From Zoroaster sp. YZ-2022 (taxonomy: Eukaryota > Echinodermata > Asteroidea > Forcipulatida > Zoroasteridae), in contig JAQQFT010000023.1 of the NCBI GenBank assembly GCA_029582265.1, positions 4,251,688 through 4,315,687 on the forward strand: a stretch of 64,000 nucleotides of DNA. Reading direction: 5' to 3'. Below the pieces are notes generated by a model. It had not been told where the DNA came from, made no database searches, and saw only the letters and a list, made by a program, of their open reading frames with translations. The position numbers and the translations under genes were made by a program. Below are positions 10,332 through 22,020 of this stretch, one piece after another (within the stretch, counting starts at the first letter, position 1; the number at the start of each line of letters is the position of its first letter).

Positions 10332-11040
10332 CTTTGATGCTTCATTTATCGACTGAGGCTCGGAAGGCAAGCTAAAAAAAATATTACAGGGTGCCACACA
10401 AACTAGGGCTGTGGGTTTCGGATATTTTGGGAAACCCGGATACCCGAAATCAGGAAACTTCGGATACCCAGATACCCATTTTCATTTTATTTGGCTTGTA
10501 CACTCCGGTGGTGTACAAATACATGTACTGTAAATGATATAGAAATTTGCCTTTATAATACAGAGGATACCATACTATCGCTCTTTCTTTATTTGGGTGT
10601 AATCTCTTGAATTTAAATATATTTGTCTATACAAGTGCATTGTCACAGATTTCTGTTTACACCGCTCAAATGTTAAGTCCGAATTTTAAAAAGTCGTTTA
10701 AGGTAATTTGGAACTGAAAAATGGAGAACAGATAATGGACACGTTTCGATCGGGTATCGAGATACCGGATATCGGCACAACCTAACACTAACCTCCCCTC
10801 CATGCCAATGTAAATGTAAGCAATTATTTGGGTAGGAATGTCATTATCTGACTTTCACTTTTTCTCATTCAATATAACCATTGTGTGTAATCTTACCTAC
10901 CCAATGAGTGGAGAACATATGGATGATGATGGACATATACTTCAAATTATTCCAGGATATTGTTCATGAAAAATCGAACATTATAAATGGTATCGATCTT
11001 AATAATTTAGTATGCTAATGTTGGTTGCTTTTAATCAATG
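10332..11040 (+). repeat. Segment A, copy A1 (right part)
   Basis: It resumes segment A after the insertion. 'gatgcttcat' and 'cgactgaggct' match 12,682 onward, and 10,800-10,985 matches 38,520-38,660 ('ctttcactttttctcattc' against a degraded version). An hAT-like element is nested at 10,404-10,784. Confidence 0.75.
10404..10784 (+). mobile_element. hAT-like non-autonomous element, copy 2, with target duplication
   Basis: 381 bp, starting TAGGGCTGTG and ending GCACAACCTA (imperfect inverted ends). The 8-bp flanks are ACACAAAC (10,396-10,403) and ACACTAAC (10,785-10,792), 7 of 8 identical. The A2 copy at about 12,735 shows the unoccupied site 'acacaaacctccc'. An 8-bp duplication and TAGGG-type ends fit the hAT superfamily. 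The element has no coding capacity. Inside are two 'gatacc(c)' palindrome-like stretches near each end. Confidence 0.7.
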
Positions 11041-12780
11041 GTGGTTGGGGTCTTCCTCCTGCCTGTTTATCTATGTTGTATACAGATTATAGTGGACTTT
11101 CTGCCACTTCTATGACTCATGATCTTGGGTGTGTCCATCGTTAGTCATGTTTCTCTCTCAGACTCAATTCACGTATACAATGACTCGGACACAGCGTATC
11201 TGATACAAAATTCATCTGTCTAATATTAACATTTTTTCTATGAAAATTAAACACACAAATATGAAAAATATCATAATAATTCATACAATAATAACATAAT
11301 TACCACATGATTGTGAATTCCCTCTTTAACCAGTTGTGGAGGCCGTGGTATACGCTAATTTTTGGACAGCGGATCGGGAGGCGTCCAAACACGATTCGAT
11401 TTTTGTGTGTCACGGTCTTTGGAGACTTGTCAACCGCCACATGTGCCGTGCGTCGTGTGACTGGCTGGGTGAATATTAATCTTGAATGGTCTTTATGATA
11501 CAAATAAACATCATATACTCCATTTAGTATTAATAGTTGTTCGATGTTGTCTTAATTGACACAATTGAGTGTTTTGGTTACAATTTATTTATTAGTGTTT
11601 TAATAAACAAAATAAAACATCAAATTAGCCTTTCACTTTCTACATTTTTGGCAAAGTTTACGTGACCTCAATGGACAAGTCATATGTTTAGTAAGCAGAC
11701 TCACACTTGAGCAATGACCGAGACTTCAAATTCAGCAGATCTCAAAGTTTAGTAACTTGGACTTGAAATAGGTAAAATACGTATTCAATATCAATCATTT
11801 CAAAGCCATAGATAAATAGATAATTCACTCAATGTGAAGAAATTCTCTTGTAAAAGTATCAATAATAGTGTTATGTCTTAAAGTACATGCAGATACGATT
11901 ACTGATGTGTTGAAGTGTAGATTATTTACTTGTTGCTACTGCAGACTGAGTCTGTGTAGCTGACTTAGGATTTTCTCGAGGCAACAATATTATAATCTAT
12001 ATATATATGTGTCGTCTCCAATACGCCGGGGGAGCTGAGCTATATTGTCAAGACGATTGGTAGCGATTGACAAAAAAGCTGTTGACAGTGACAACTCCAG
12101 CCTGAGTCTAATTTAATATTCTCTCCAATACAGCTGTGATATTAAAAGCCAATAAATTGCTGGAGAACAGTTTCAATAGTTGCAGAAGATGAGGTGTGAA
12201 CCGTACACTTCATTGACCCTGCTGTATGATAAATAGATGAGCAAGCAGCCTTATATCTACAAATCGCATGCTAAATATATCATTTGCAGACTGCAATATT
12301 GAGACCTTATTATTTTCAATTAAAGACGCTGCCATGTACAGTGATAGTGCTCATCACAGTTACTAATTTTAGAGCGTTATGTCACATTTTGAACCAATAG
12401 ATGATTATTGGGTGGGTACCAATAGCAGCACACATTGTTTGTGGGGAAGCCAATTTGCTGACTGACATCAGTGGTCTAGGCAGGATTTTCAGAGTGGGGA
12501 AGGCAAACATTTTGGGGGAGAAAAAACTGGCGCCTAAAACTGCATCTCGTTCCGTGAAGTAAAATACAACATATTACAAAATAAAAACAACTGATAACCA
12601 AACAACTCAGCAAATCTCCGGTGTTTAGAAACACGATATATTTACAGTTACTTAAACCCATAGTTGTTTCTAGTACCTTTTGATGCTTCATTTTGTCGAC
12701 TGAGGCTAAAAATGACTAAAAAATATACGGGTGCACACAAACCTCCCCTCCCATGCCAATGTAAATGTAAGCAATTATTT
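11040..12780 (+). repeat. Segment A, copy A2 (internally deleted)
   Basis: It matches 1,130-1,450, then 3,660-4,834, then 10,332-10,403 directly. The interval equivalent to 1,450-3,660, which holds the retrotransposon remnant in A1, is absent and replaced by about 185 bp at 11,325-11,515. It carries the empty sites for both the 5.5-kb insertion (12,673) and the hAT-like element (12,735). Confidence 0.85.
11325..11515. other. Unique insert in A2, open on both strands
   Basis: This stretch replaces 2.2 kb of segment A and is visibly richer in G+C than its surroundings. It is open over 63-67 codons on both strands. I recognise no domain in either reading. It may be a fragment of another element. 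Confidence 0.4.
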
Positions 12781-12784
12781 GGTC

Positions 12785-13132
12785 AGAAATGTCGTATCTG
12801 GATAGCAATTTCAATAGTTGCAGAAGAAGATGAAGTTAATGAACCGTGCAACTACATTCCAAACTGCTGTTATTATTAAGCCTATGAATGAAGAACAAGC
12901 AGCCTTATATCTACAAATACATGCTAAATTTATCATAGCTACGTATTGAGACCTTATTATTTTCAATTAATAAAACGCTGTATGTACCGGTGATAGTGCT
13001 CATCACGATTACTAATTTTAGAAACGTTATATGCATTTGAGCCAATTTTGACCTGGATACAAACTGGGATTTGTGAACCAGTCTTCCGATATTTCCATAG
13101 ATGATTGTGGGTGGGTACCAATAACTTGCACA
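12785..13132 (+). repeat. Truncated R1 module fragment
   Basis: It matches about 4,225-4,545 ('tttcaatagttgcag', 'ccttatatctacaaat', 'gatagtgctcatcac') directly after the end of A2. The match stops near 13,132 at 'aataacttgcacatt'. Confidence 0.8.
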
Positions 13133-13654
13133 TTCTCCAGCATTACGTCATTGTTGCTGACATGTTTTGTGACAACAGCTATTGGATGATAAAATGACTG
13201 TTGAGGAATGACCAATAAAACCTTACCGTTGACTTTGGTGGGAATCACATTTGAGTAATAGGTTATCCTGCTACCAACATTTATCGTGAGTATGTTACTG
13301 ATCACGAACTTGTGATATGATTTTGTTATGGAATTAATCTTTCATGATTACAATATTGATGTATGCTAGGATTTCTTTTATTAAGTTGGTACACTAGACA
13401 GCTCTGATATTGAAAGACAATTTATTTATAGTGTCGACTGTTTTGAAATAACCATTAAAAAGTAGCACTGACTTTCTTGGTAAACATTTGAGTTGCATGT
13501 TCTTGTGCACAAAACATCAACCTTTTTATCTAAGTTAAAGACCGTCTGGAACTACAAAATTGGTTTCTGTTCTGAACAACCATGGCATTGATACACTCGA
13601 TGATGGTTAATATTTTACTCGCTATCTGATGAGTGGATGTCACAAAGCTAACAG

Positions 13655-13840
13655 AGATGTAGATCTGCCAAAGGAAACCCTGCCCTAGTGATTGGGAATA
13701 TTGGGGAGACAACTGCTACAAAAGCCACTGATAAACGATCATGGTTTGAGGCTGGGATGAAGAAAATGCCTACATCAGGAGTCTCACATCTGATGTCAGT
13801 GATAGGACCTGGATCAACTGTAATGATCTTGAGACAGAAG
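13655..13840 (+). CDS. Candidate internal exon, 62 codons, strand not certain
   Basis: An open stretch is bounded by AG (acceptor-like 'aaagctaacag') and AAG|GTAAAC, a good donor, in phase 0 at both ends. The peptide includes GNPALVIGNIGETTATKATD and ends MSVIGPGSTVMILRQK. The upstream pyrimidine tract is poor. The minus strand is also open for 70 codons (13,648-13,860), and a good acceptor-like 'atcattacag' lies just outside, so the coding strand cannot be settled by eye. The phase would allow it to follow the exon ending at 5,923, but distance and intervening repeats make that speculative. I do not recognise the domain on either strand. Confidence 0.35.
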
Positions 13841-16800
13841 GTAAACTTCAAAGTTGTCAATTTAAGTCTTGGGCCCCAAAAAAAGTCTCCAGTTTCTGGT
13901 CACCGCATGCATCAACCTCAGGCCTGTTGTCAGCATTTTACTTTCTTTTGTTTTGTCTATGAAACGATGTCCAATTGCAGCCAAAAGTTATGTCTGGATT
14001 AATTGGAATTCTGCTGTGCTGTGTTGTAAATGACTTTTGTGCAGCCTCTTGTATCCACCATGCTTTGTGTATGGGAAATTTGCTCTGGTTCCAATAACCG
14101 TGTATACATGTTAAACATGTATCACATAAAGAACTGTTACTGCACAGATTTTGAAGCTGACCTCTTACCCAGGAAACCAGTGACTTTTTATTGACCTTAA
14201 CACGTTGATCTTTTACATTTGAGAAAGATACATGGGTCATGTACGAGTACTATGTTATTTTCATTTATACTACATAGTATTATGGATCAATGATGATACA
14301 GTTATACACTTGATACTTAATATGATGCACTGTTCCTATGCATTTATTCCCGTTCCACATCCGGCCGATGGGAAAAGGATTATAAATTCCTATGTCCGTC
14401 TTTCAATTTAAACTGTGTTTGTCTACAGAACTGCTCTTTTGATGCGCCAAAAGTCCCAGCTAGCTTCACACAAACAAACAATACCCATACCTGACACTAT
14501 TATAGGCTAAATCTAAGTAAGACTAAGTGCGGTGACACCATGTGGAATCTCAATTGAATAATAATTATTTCTGAAAAGAAACTGGAGGTACAACTCGACC
14601 CAGGCTTTGACTTTGGACAATGGTACAGTAATTATTGTTATGTGATAAACATCTATCAGTTTAAGAAATTACAGAATATCCTTCCTGTTTGGCAATTTTT
14701 TTGGAATACATGTTTCATTCACTCACACCTTGTGATATCGGTGTCCTGACGACTGTTTGAAATTCTACATACATGCATACAATTTGTTTCATGAACAATC
14801 AAGCTGCATATCTTTTTGAACCGAAGTTCTAACATGTTCATGTGCAACCCATCCATCATGCACAATTCCCAATGTTATGAACATTGAGTCAAACAATTTC
14901 AATATTTTAACAACAGACTAATGGATTTAAAAGTAGGGCTGTGTTTTGACTAATTGTTGGGAACCAGCTATTTGAAGTTTGATTTCGATCAGATATTAGT
15001 TATTCGAGAGCTTCCAATTAGTAATTAGCCATGTGATAAAACGATCATGCACAATACAGTGGAGGCGAAAAAAGTTCTGAACATAATGTCAATCGTGCCT
15101 CGGTGACATCGGTATGATAGGCCTAATCAGTACCGTAAAAAAATAATAAAAAATATCAAAATCATGTAAAAGCAACAACAATCTGGAGACTGATATCATT
15201 CAAAATATCAGACATTTTACATCTGTGAGCAAACCAAGTTCATGTTTGAGACAAGTTTCCAAAAGTCCAGATTACTTTGTTGCTAGAGCCTTGTATAGGC
15301 CTACTAAGGGCCAACTGAATAGTGTGGTTCATAGTGAAGGTGGTCTGTGATGCCTCATCAGAATGCATGTATGTGTTGCAAAAGAAAAGCCAATCCAAGG
15401 TGGATAACTCATTGAAAAGTACAGGGATGTTCAAATGTGAGCTAAACAGTGGCATATATTTTAACTTCTGCTTTAAATTAAGTGCACGTGCGCATGGTTT
15501 TCCTTTCCCAAAACATATCCATTTCTCATGTCCATTTTAAGCTTTAAACAATTATGATTATCCCATAAATATGAATGGTTCAATCCATGTTGGAGTTCGA
15601 CCAATGAAAAGTATCCAGGTGAGTACGATTGGTTCAAAACTTTGGTGCAAAATTCAACTGCTCTTGTTCCGACAAACTTCTGACTAAAAGATATTGCTTG
15701 AGCTAGTTAATCACCACACCAATCTGAATCACATAACTGAAGACTCGTAAGGAAGGCGTTTGTATCGCGTTTTCTGATCATGGATAATTGTGTATGCACT
15801 GTTTGCCAAACACAATAAGCTTGCAGCAACTGGTTGATAGGGTTGAAAGGGTCCATGTGGTAGGAGCAATGAATGGCATGCCCAACTGAAGATATCGGCA
15901 TTATATATTTTGTATTAATTTAGCAGCGGACCGCTGGAAAGCTATTATCAACCACCAATTTTTGGCAGAGCCATTGAAGATATTATGAATTCGTCAAGTG
16001 ATAAATATGGTGGTGCCTATTGTTTAGGCGCATATGGGAAATATATTGAGTCCTTTGGAAATTCCTGATTGCATTCAGTCATTTGTAGCTTTGCATGGTG
16101 AAAAGGATAAGTAAAGCCGTTTGCTTGGGAGTGACACAATGTTGAAATTCTCAAACCCTTAAGAAAAATGATTATCCATGAATTTTTCCATTAAATATTA
16201 CTTGTTAATTTTCTGTAAATAAATTTTTTCTTTGAGCGATAAATAGTACATCAGGCATAAATTATTGCTTTAAAAAAAACATTCTTTTTGTTCCCCTGAA
16301 TAAATATTCTTATCCAATAGTAAGAGGGCTTTCTCGACCGTGACTGACAGCCTCATTGTTAGTGAAACCACTGTGTGGCTTAGCAAAACATGAAAGGAAG
16401 CGTTGGACAACCCCAAAACTTGATGAAGCTACATCAACAAGATGGGCGTGACATACATGTAGCCTGGTCTACAGCCCTGGGCTACATCATGCAGTCGAGG
16501 ATGGTGGGATAGCGCGGTGAAACTCAGCAGAAAAAAAAAATTCCAGCAATAAGCCTGTTTTCTGCAGAAGCTGTAGTTTTTTCTTTGAGTATCCTATTAA
16601 CTGGGAAAAAACCAACCCGGATGTTCAAACATCGCCATATTCTTTGCAACCCTAATTAAAAGAAACAAAATATTGAAGATGTCACATGTTATTTCATGCA
16701 TGTTTCATATGAATTTGAATCAACATTATGGTTATTTCACACAGTAACAGACACTGCAGGTAAAATGATTCAACATACAGTATAGGCCCTCACTGTCATA

Positions 16801-17945
16801 CCTTTGCATTTCTATGGTTTACAATTGACTTGGGCATTGACATGACTGCAATGGAGATATTTATGGGACAGACAAAACTGGCCTGGAGGTGTGGGATGTT
16901 GGAGGGTTACCTAATGATCGTCTGAAAGAAATGAGAGCGCATATGCCACATATCATCACATGGCCGATAGCGTGATGAATCAGCTATTTGGTAGTGATTG
17001 ATTAACTGTTTTGACAGAAAACACGGTAAAGGGGGCGGTAACTTGTAGCATTTTCCGATGGCCATATATTTTTTGCAAATACATATGACTACAAACACCA
17101 ATCCAAGAGTGTTTCAACATGTCAGTGGACATGCGGGTTGTACTCAAGATGGTTGAAACAAATTCTGAAATTCGGTAAATAATTTTAAGGACAACACTTT
17201 CCAAATTTCCGTCAAAAGTGGGCCGAAAAAGTTACCAAAAAATATCAACCTTATAAAACGTTTTCATAGGTTAAATTTTGCATACGAAAATTATTAAATT
17301 TGTATCGCCACGTCTTAAACATGTATATTTGCAAGGTTTCAGATACATTATTATGGAAAAATCCTCAAGTTTCTTTTCTGGACGTCCTTAAAAGTCACTA
17401 ACTTGTGACCGCGATCCATCTCGGACCTCCTGTGATGGCAATAAATCGGGAACACTTTATAATTATTTTATAAAAAGTTTTGTGGTGTTGAATTGTTGTT
17501 GTGTTATATTAATACTCGTGTTTGCAAAATAAAATGAGAATCAAGCTTTGTGGATTTCTGGTAGCAGAAAAAAACAACTTTCGGCTCGATCGTATTCCAT
17601 CAAACTTTCACCGTCCGCGATACCAGTTTCGTCATGGGATATCTAAACCCATTGGTTCTGAGACTTCGATATCTGGCGATCTCATTCAATCCTTGGCGAT
17701 AGACAATAAGTAGATCCGTTGTAGAGAAAGATCAAGGTATGTACAATTTTTACAGAAATGAGTAGTGCGGTAGTTCACGTCAACACCGTTGAGGTTGTAA
17801 CCTACATATAAGCGATAGCACAAAAGTGGGTTTAAAGCGTTTGGTGTCAATACCAGTAAATTTATGAATCACGCTTAACGTTGTGTGGTGATACTGGAAG
17901 CTTTCTGGTGATCGATCACATTTGGGCGCTCACAAAATGCACCGC
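13841..17945. other. Unassigned intergenic sequence
   Basis: No gene or RNA is recognised. An 80-bp patch at 14,525-14,605 recurs at 29,790-29,870. TAGGGCTGTG at 14,934 resembles an hAT-like left end, but no right end follows. A 64-codon minus-strand frame at 15,707-15,901 has no recognisable domain or convincing splice sites. Confidence 0.6.
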
Positions 17946-17949
17946 TGTT

Positions 17950-18540
17950 GGAGTATACATTTGCGTTGCCAAGGAAAAATGTGATATCGTTACATTTTAT
18001 TTGACGAAGAATGCTATGGTTACAAATATTGGACAAGGTGCTGCTAGCATTGATATTTATTTGGGCCGGAGAGGGTGCTATGACTGATGCTGGACAGAAA
18101 TCGTATTATCATACCTTTATTGGAATATAATTTGGACTGCTCTGATTACTATGGTGACAAACATTGGACAACGATGTCGCTAACGTGATATTTGTTTGGA
18201 GCGTCAAGGATGCTAACGTGACTATTTCGGGACAAAAATCATATTGTATTACACTAATGGACATAAATACAATCGTGAAGTAATTTGGACATACATTTGT
18301 ATCACGGTGCTATGGTGACAAATATTGGACTTGTGATACCCACTAACGTATTGATATTTGTTTGGACGCGTCAAGGATGCTAACGCGGTAGCTGTTTTGG
18401 GTTAGAAATAATACTGTAAGTTTAAACCTCTGTTGGACAAAAATACTGCTAACATGATTTTTGAGGACATATTCAGTGCTATGGTGACAAATTTTGGTTC
18501 GTCTTTTGCTAACAAGTATATTTGTTTTGGAGGTAAAGTA
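17950..18540. repeat. Degenerate tandem repeat, period about 135-170 bp
   Basis: The phrase 'gctatggtgacaaatattgg' or a close variant recurs at 18,013, 18,149, 18,309 and 18,478. It is followed each time by 'gctaac' and 'atatttgtttgga'-type stretches. There are four old copies with indels and no conserved frame. Confidence 0.75.
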
Positions 18541-20285
18541 AGCTGTAAGATGACTGTGCAGTGAACAGCGGTGGCGCTTCTGGTGGAGGGATGCCCCAAT
18601 TTTATTGTTCGGCCCAATTTTCCCCCCAATTATTTTTCCCCATTTTCCCGATGGAAAAGTTAATGCTTTTTAAGTATTCAGTGACATTAAGGTGTCTTTG
18701 CTTATAAATTTAAGCGCCCCCTCTTGCCCCTTTTCCTCTTTAGGTCTCGGTGCATGCTGGCGGTTAACTGAAATCATGTTATCGTTACACTTAATATTTT
18801 GTCGTTTTCACCATAGTTAGCCTTCTCTTGTTAATACAAATCAGACGGAAGACTTAATTATTCAACAATAGGGCTGTAATCATTCTGACCGGGAAAATCA
18901 TTCCTCAGAAGGCAAAATATAATTATGCTGTTGCCAGGACAGTACTGTTGCACAGGAAACATCAATAGATAAATCCAATAATATACATTGGGCTACATGT
19001 TGTAGAAATGTCCAATCAATTATTAGATGAGCGTGGATCTCCAAATGATTGGTTGTTCAATAAATCATAGTCTTGTTATGGTAATGAGCATTCCACATGG
19101 CATTTATAATGCACCTTAGATGTTGCCATAAACCCGGTGATTGTGCGTCTTGCTACACATTGTATGTTGTTTAACAACGGCGTGTATGTATCCAGTTCAG
19201 GTATTATTGAATAAGCCAGTTCATTACATGTACATGCTTGTGTGAGGCTCGTCCACTAACATGGTGTCAGGACTGAGATGAGGAATCCTCAACCCCTAGG
19301 TTCAGCTCACCAAATGTAGAGATTGCTTACATTAGCAGACATTATAGCATCGCTAGGCACAACTAATTTGCCTTTTTGACTCACATAGGCAAATTAAAAG
19401 GAATGATTTTGGAGCATTTTACGGCTCAGACATATAAAGCTGCTAAAAGGCAAATAATGGTCCTAGGAGGCACTGGGATTTACCGATGGTGGAACAAGAA
19501 TGGTGAGAGCAGGGACAAAAATTGTGTTTCGGTCCCCAACAAAAACAACATTATTCAGGTTTTCCTTATAGAATTTGCGAACTAGGACATAGACCAAATT
19601 CCCTATCATCTGCTGCCTGCGAGAACTAAGAAAATCCAGGCGAAATAATAAATTTTTGGTATTCTTTAAAATATCTGTATATTCCCCAATATTAAAATGC
19701 TTTACCAACAGAGAAATCAGGGTTTCTTATTAATTAAAATAAATTTTGCCCGTCCGAAGAAATGATTGACAGCTCCATTGTTGTTTCCAGAAGCTTTTGG
19801 CTGCTTTACAGCCCTTTATGGTTCCGAAAAATCGCGTGCAAATAATCAAAAAGTCGATGAACTCTATCAAGTGGGCGCTTACAACAGGGCGCATTGGTAC
19901 AGTAAACAAAATTGACCTATCAGATTTTAAGGTTTGATTGGCTCGCAGAAAGGGCGGGTTGTGGAATTATGTAATAATAATGTCTCTATCCTACCCTGTG
20001 CATATTTAGTGTTGAAGTGCGTGCGGTTTAAAAAACAAAACAAATACAATCCCAGTTTTTATATTTTCCTTACACTTACCCTACCATTTTAATCTTACGA
20101 GTTGCTGTTTGACTAAAAAAACTTTGGTTTCCTTCATACATGACTTTATTTACTGTGTTTTTGGGACGCCAACGAAACAATCATAAACATGCATTATCTA
20201 TGTAGTGTAAATATTACCGCATGACAATCCCCATCATCATGAATTGCTGATCCCTTAACATTCAGTCATTTATTTTAAATCATTC
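18541..20285. other. Unassigned intergenic sequence
   Basis: No gene is recognised. A 9-bp TGGTGTCAG near 19,261 resembles a retroelement primer site, but no LTR pair is visible. Confidence 0.6.
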
Positions 20286-22020
20286 ACAGCATGTGCTGAA
20301 GTTTTTAAAAGTTTTAAACCCTGGAGGGAAAAAAAATGGTTTAACCCAAATTATGTTTCAATTCATAAAAAAAAATGTTGTAAATATTTTTTGATATTAA
20401 AAAATTTCCCTTTAATATGCCCTTTAGAAACATTAATTCCAAGGATAAGATTAACAGCTCGTTTTAGCGGGATAGCCAGGACTTTTTTAGTGGGGGACGG
20501 GGGAAATTGCTTTTCAGTGGGGGGCCCCGGGTATATGGTTTTTTCCCTTTCTTTTTTTTTTGTTTTGGGGACTATGAGGAATTTCGGGGGGGAAACCGGG
20601 GCCTCCCCAGGCCCCCGTAACGCCTGGTTATTTAACTTATGGGGTTCATAAGCCATCATAAGCATTTTGCTGGGAGCGCCAGACTTGTTGATGAAAAAAA
20701 ATGTGAAAACTGAAGATATTTGGGGCAGAACTTTTGTTTAAAAAAAAACACAGTTCTTAACACCCCCACATCAGAATTTGAAATGGGAGATCTAATTACA
20801 GTAGCGGTTTGGACCGGAACAAACCAGACCCAATTTAAAAAAAAATATATAAAACCCCAAAAAAAGGGGGTTTTTCTAAGCCCCCAAAAAATTTTTTTGG
20901 CCTGTCAAATTCCCCCCAAAAATTTATTTAGACTATTTAAACCAAACCCTGGTAGCAACATTTTTTTGAAAAATGCTCATTTTTAGCGCATCCCAAAACT
21001 GACACAAAGGATTTCATGGGCTTTTTTCGTCCCGAAAGAGCCCCCTGGGGCCACAATTGGGCCACAAGGGGCTATGAAATAAATGTCATTGTGGCATTTT
21101 TTCGGTCGGTAGCAGCCCTGAGCATGGTTATTAAAAAACAAAGGGCTTCGAAAATTTGCTTTGATTGGGAAACTTTTTACCGCAAAATTGCTGGGCAAGG
21201 GCCCTTTTTGGGCCCTTTGGGGGGCCTTCCACCAAACGTTTTTTTTAAATTTTTGGGGTTTCTACTTAAATTTCTACTTTAATTTAAAGGGTTTGAAACA
21301 GCAGGCCTAACAAACCATCAAACTCTGAAACAAACAAAGATACCTAATTATTTTTACACATAAATTATTAATTAATTAAAAAAATTATATACACGTATGT
21401 AGAATTTTTCCATTTACAAAAAAAATCAACATTATCATTATTTGTCCAAAAAACTGTCCGACAGTATTTTTTAAAAACAATTTAAAAAAACATATAAATA
21501 TTTTGTTATATTTAGATGTTTTTAACATCAGGTGACATTGGACCCTAGGTTCCAGATATGTTAGATGGGGATAAAAGGCAAGTTGTTACAAGACCTAATG
21601 TGATGAAAGCTATTTTATTGTCCTTTACATTCATTCATACTGTTTTTGGGGTGTCTTTAAAAATTTAGTTGACAAGTAACATAAAGTTATTACATGGAAA
21701 ACTTAACAGTTATATTAGTTTGTTTATCATCTTTATAAATTTGTTGAGAAAACTTTTTTTTTTTTTTTTTTTTACTTCATGGAGAAATTTATCAAAATCA
21801 AAATCAAAAAAAAAAAAATATTAAAGTTTTTTTTCCCTATGTCAATGGTAAATAGGGTTTTTATCAAGTACCACCACCCAAAAATTATAGGAACTTTTAA
21901 AAAATTTTTGGGCCCCGTGGTGGTTCTGGCCCCCCTTTCTGTGTTTTCTGTCTTTTTGATTTTCCTTCATAGGTTTAAAATAAAAAACATAAAATTTTTA
22001 TGTCCCCCAACCCCTTGATT
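20286..22020. other. Low-quality, homopolymer-inflated sequence
   Basis: Runs of four or more identical bases occur every few nucleotides, including G and C runs rarely seen in 1-20 kb. Frames of 77-100 codons here contain poly-K/F/P tracts and are products of the runs. A 20-nt poly-T lies at 21,754-21,773. No gene is supported. Confidence 0.65.

Noticed and set aside
13027..13305. 92-codon minus-strand frame, possible exon with donor near 13,227
   Set aside because: The first third lies in the R1 repeat fragment, and the acceptor has no pyrimidine tract; support is too weak for a gene call.
14934..14943. Third hAT-like element (TAGGGCTGTG)
   Set aside because: No matching right end or target duplication found downstream.
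15707..15901. 64-codon minus-strand frame
   Set aside because: No domain, no convincing splice sites, no repeat copy; length is within chance.
19250..19310. Retroelement primer-binding site (TGGTGTCAG)
   Set aside because: No LTR pair, polypurine tract or coding sequence nearby.
20363..21282. Frames of 86-100 codons on both strands
   Set aside because: They lie in homopolymer-inflated sequence and have low-complexity composition.
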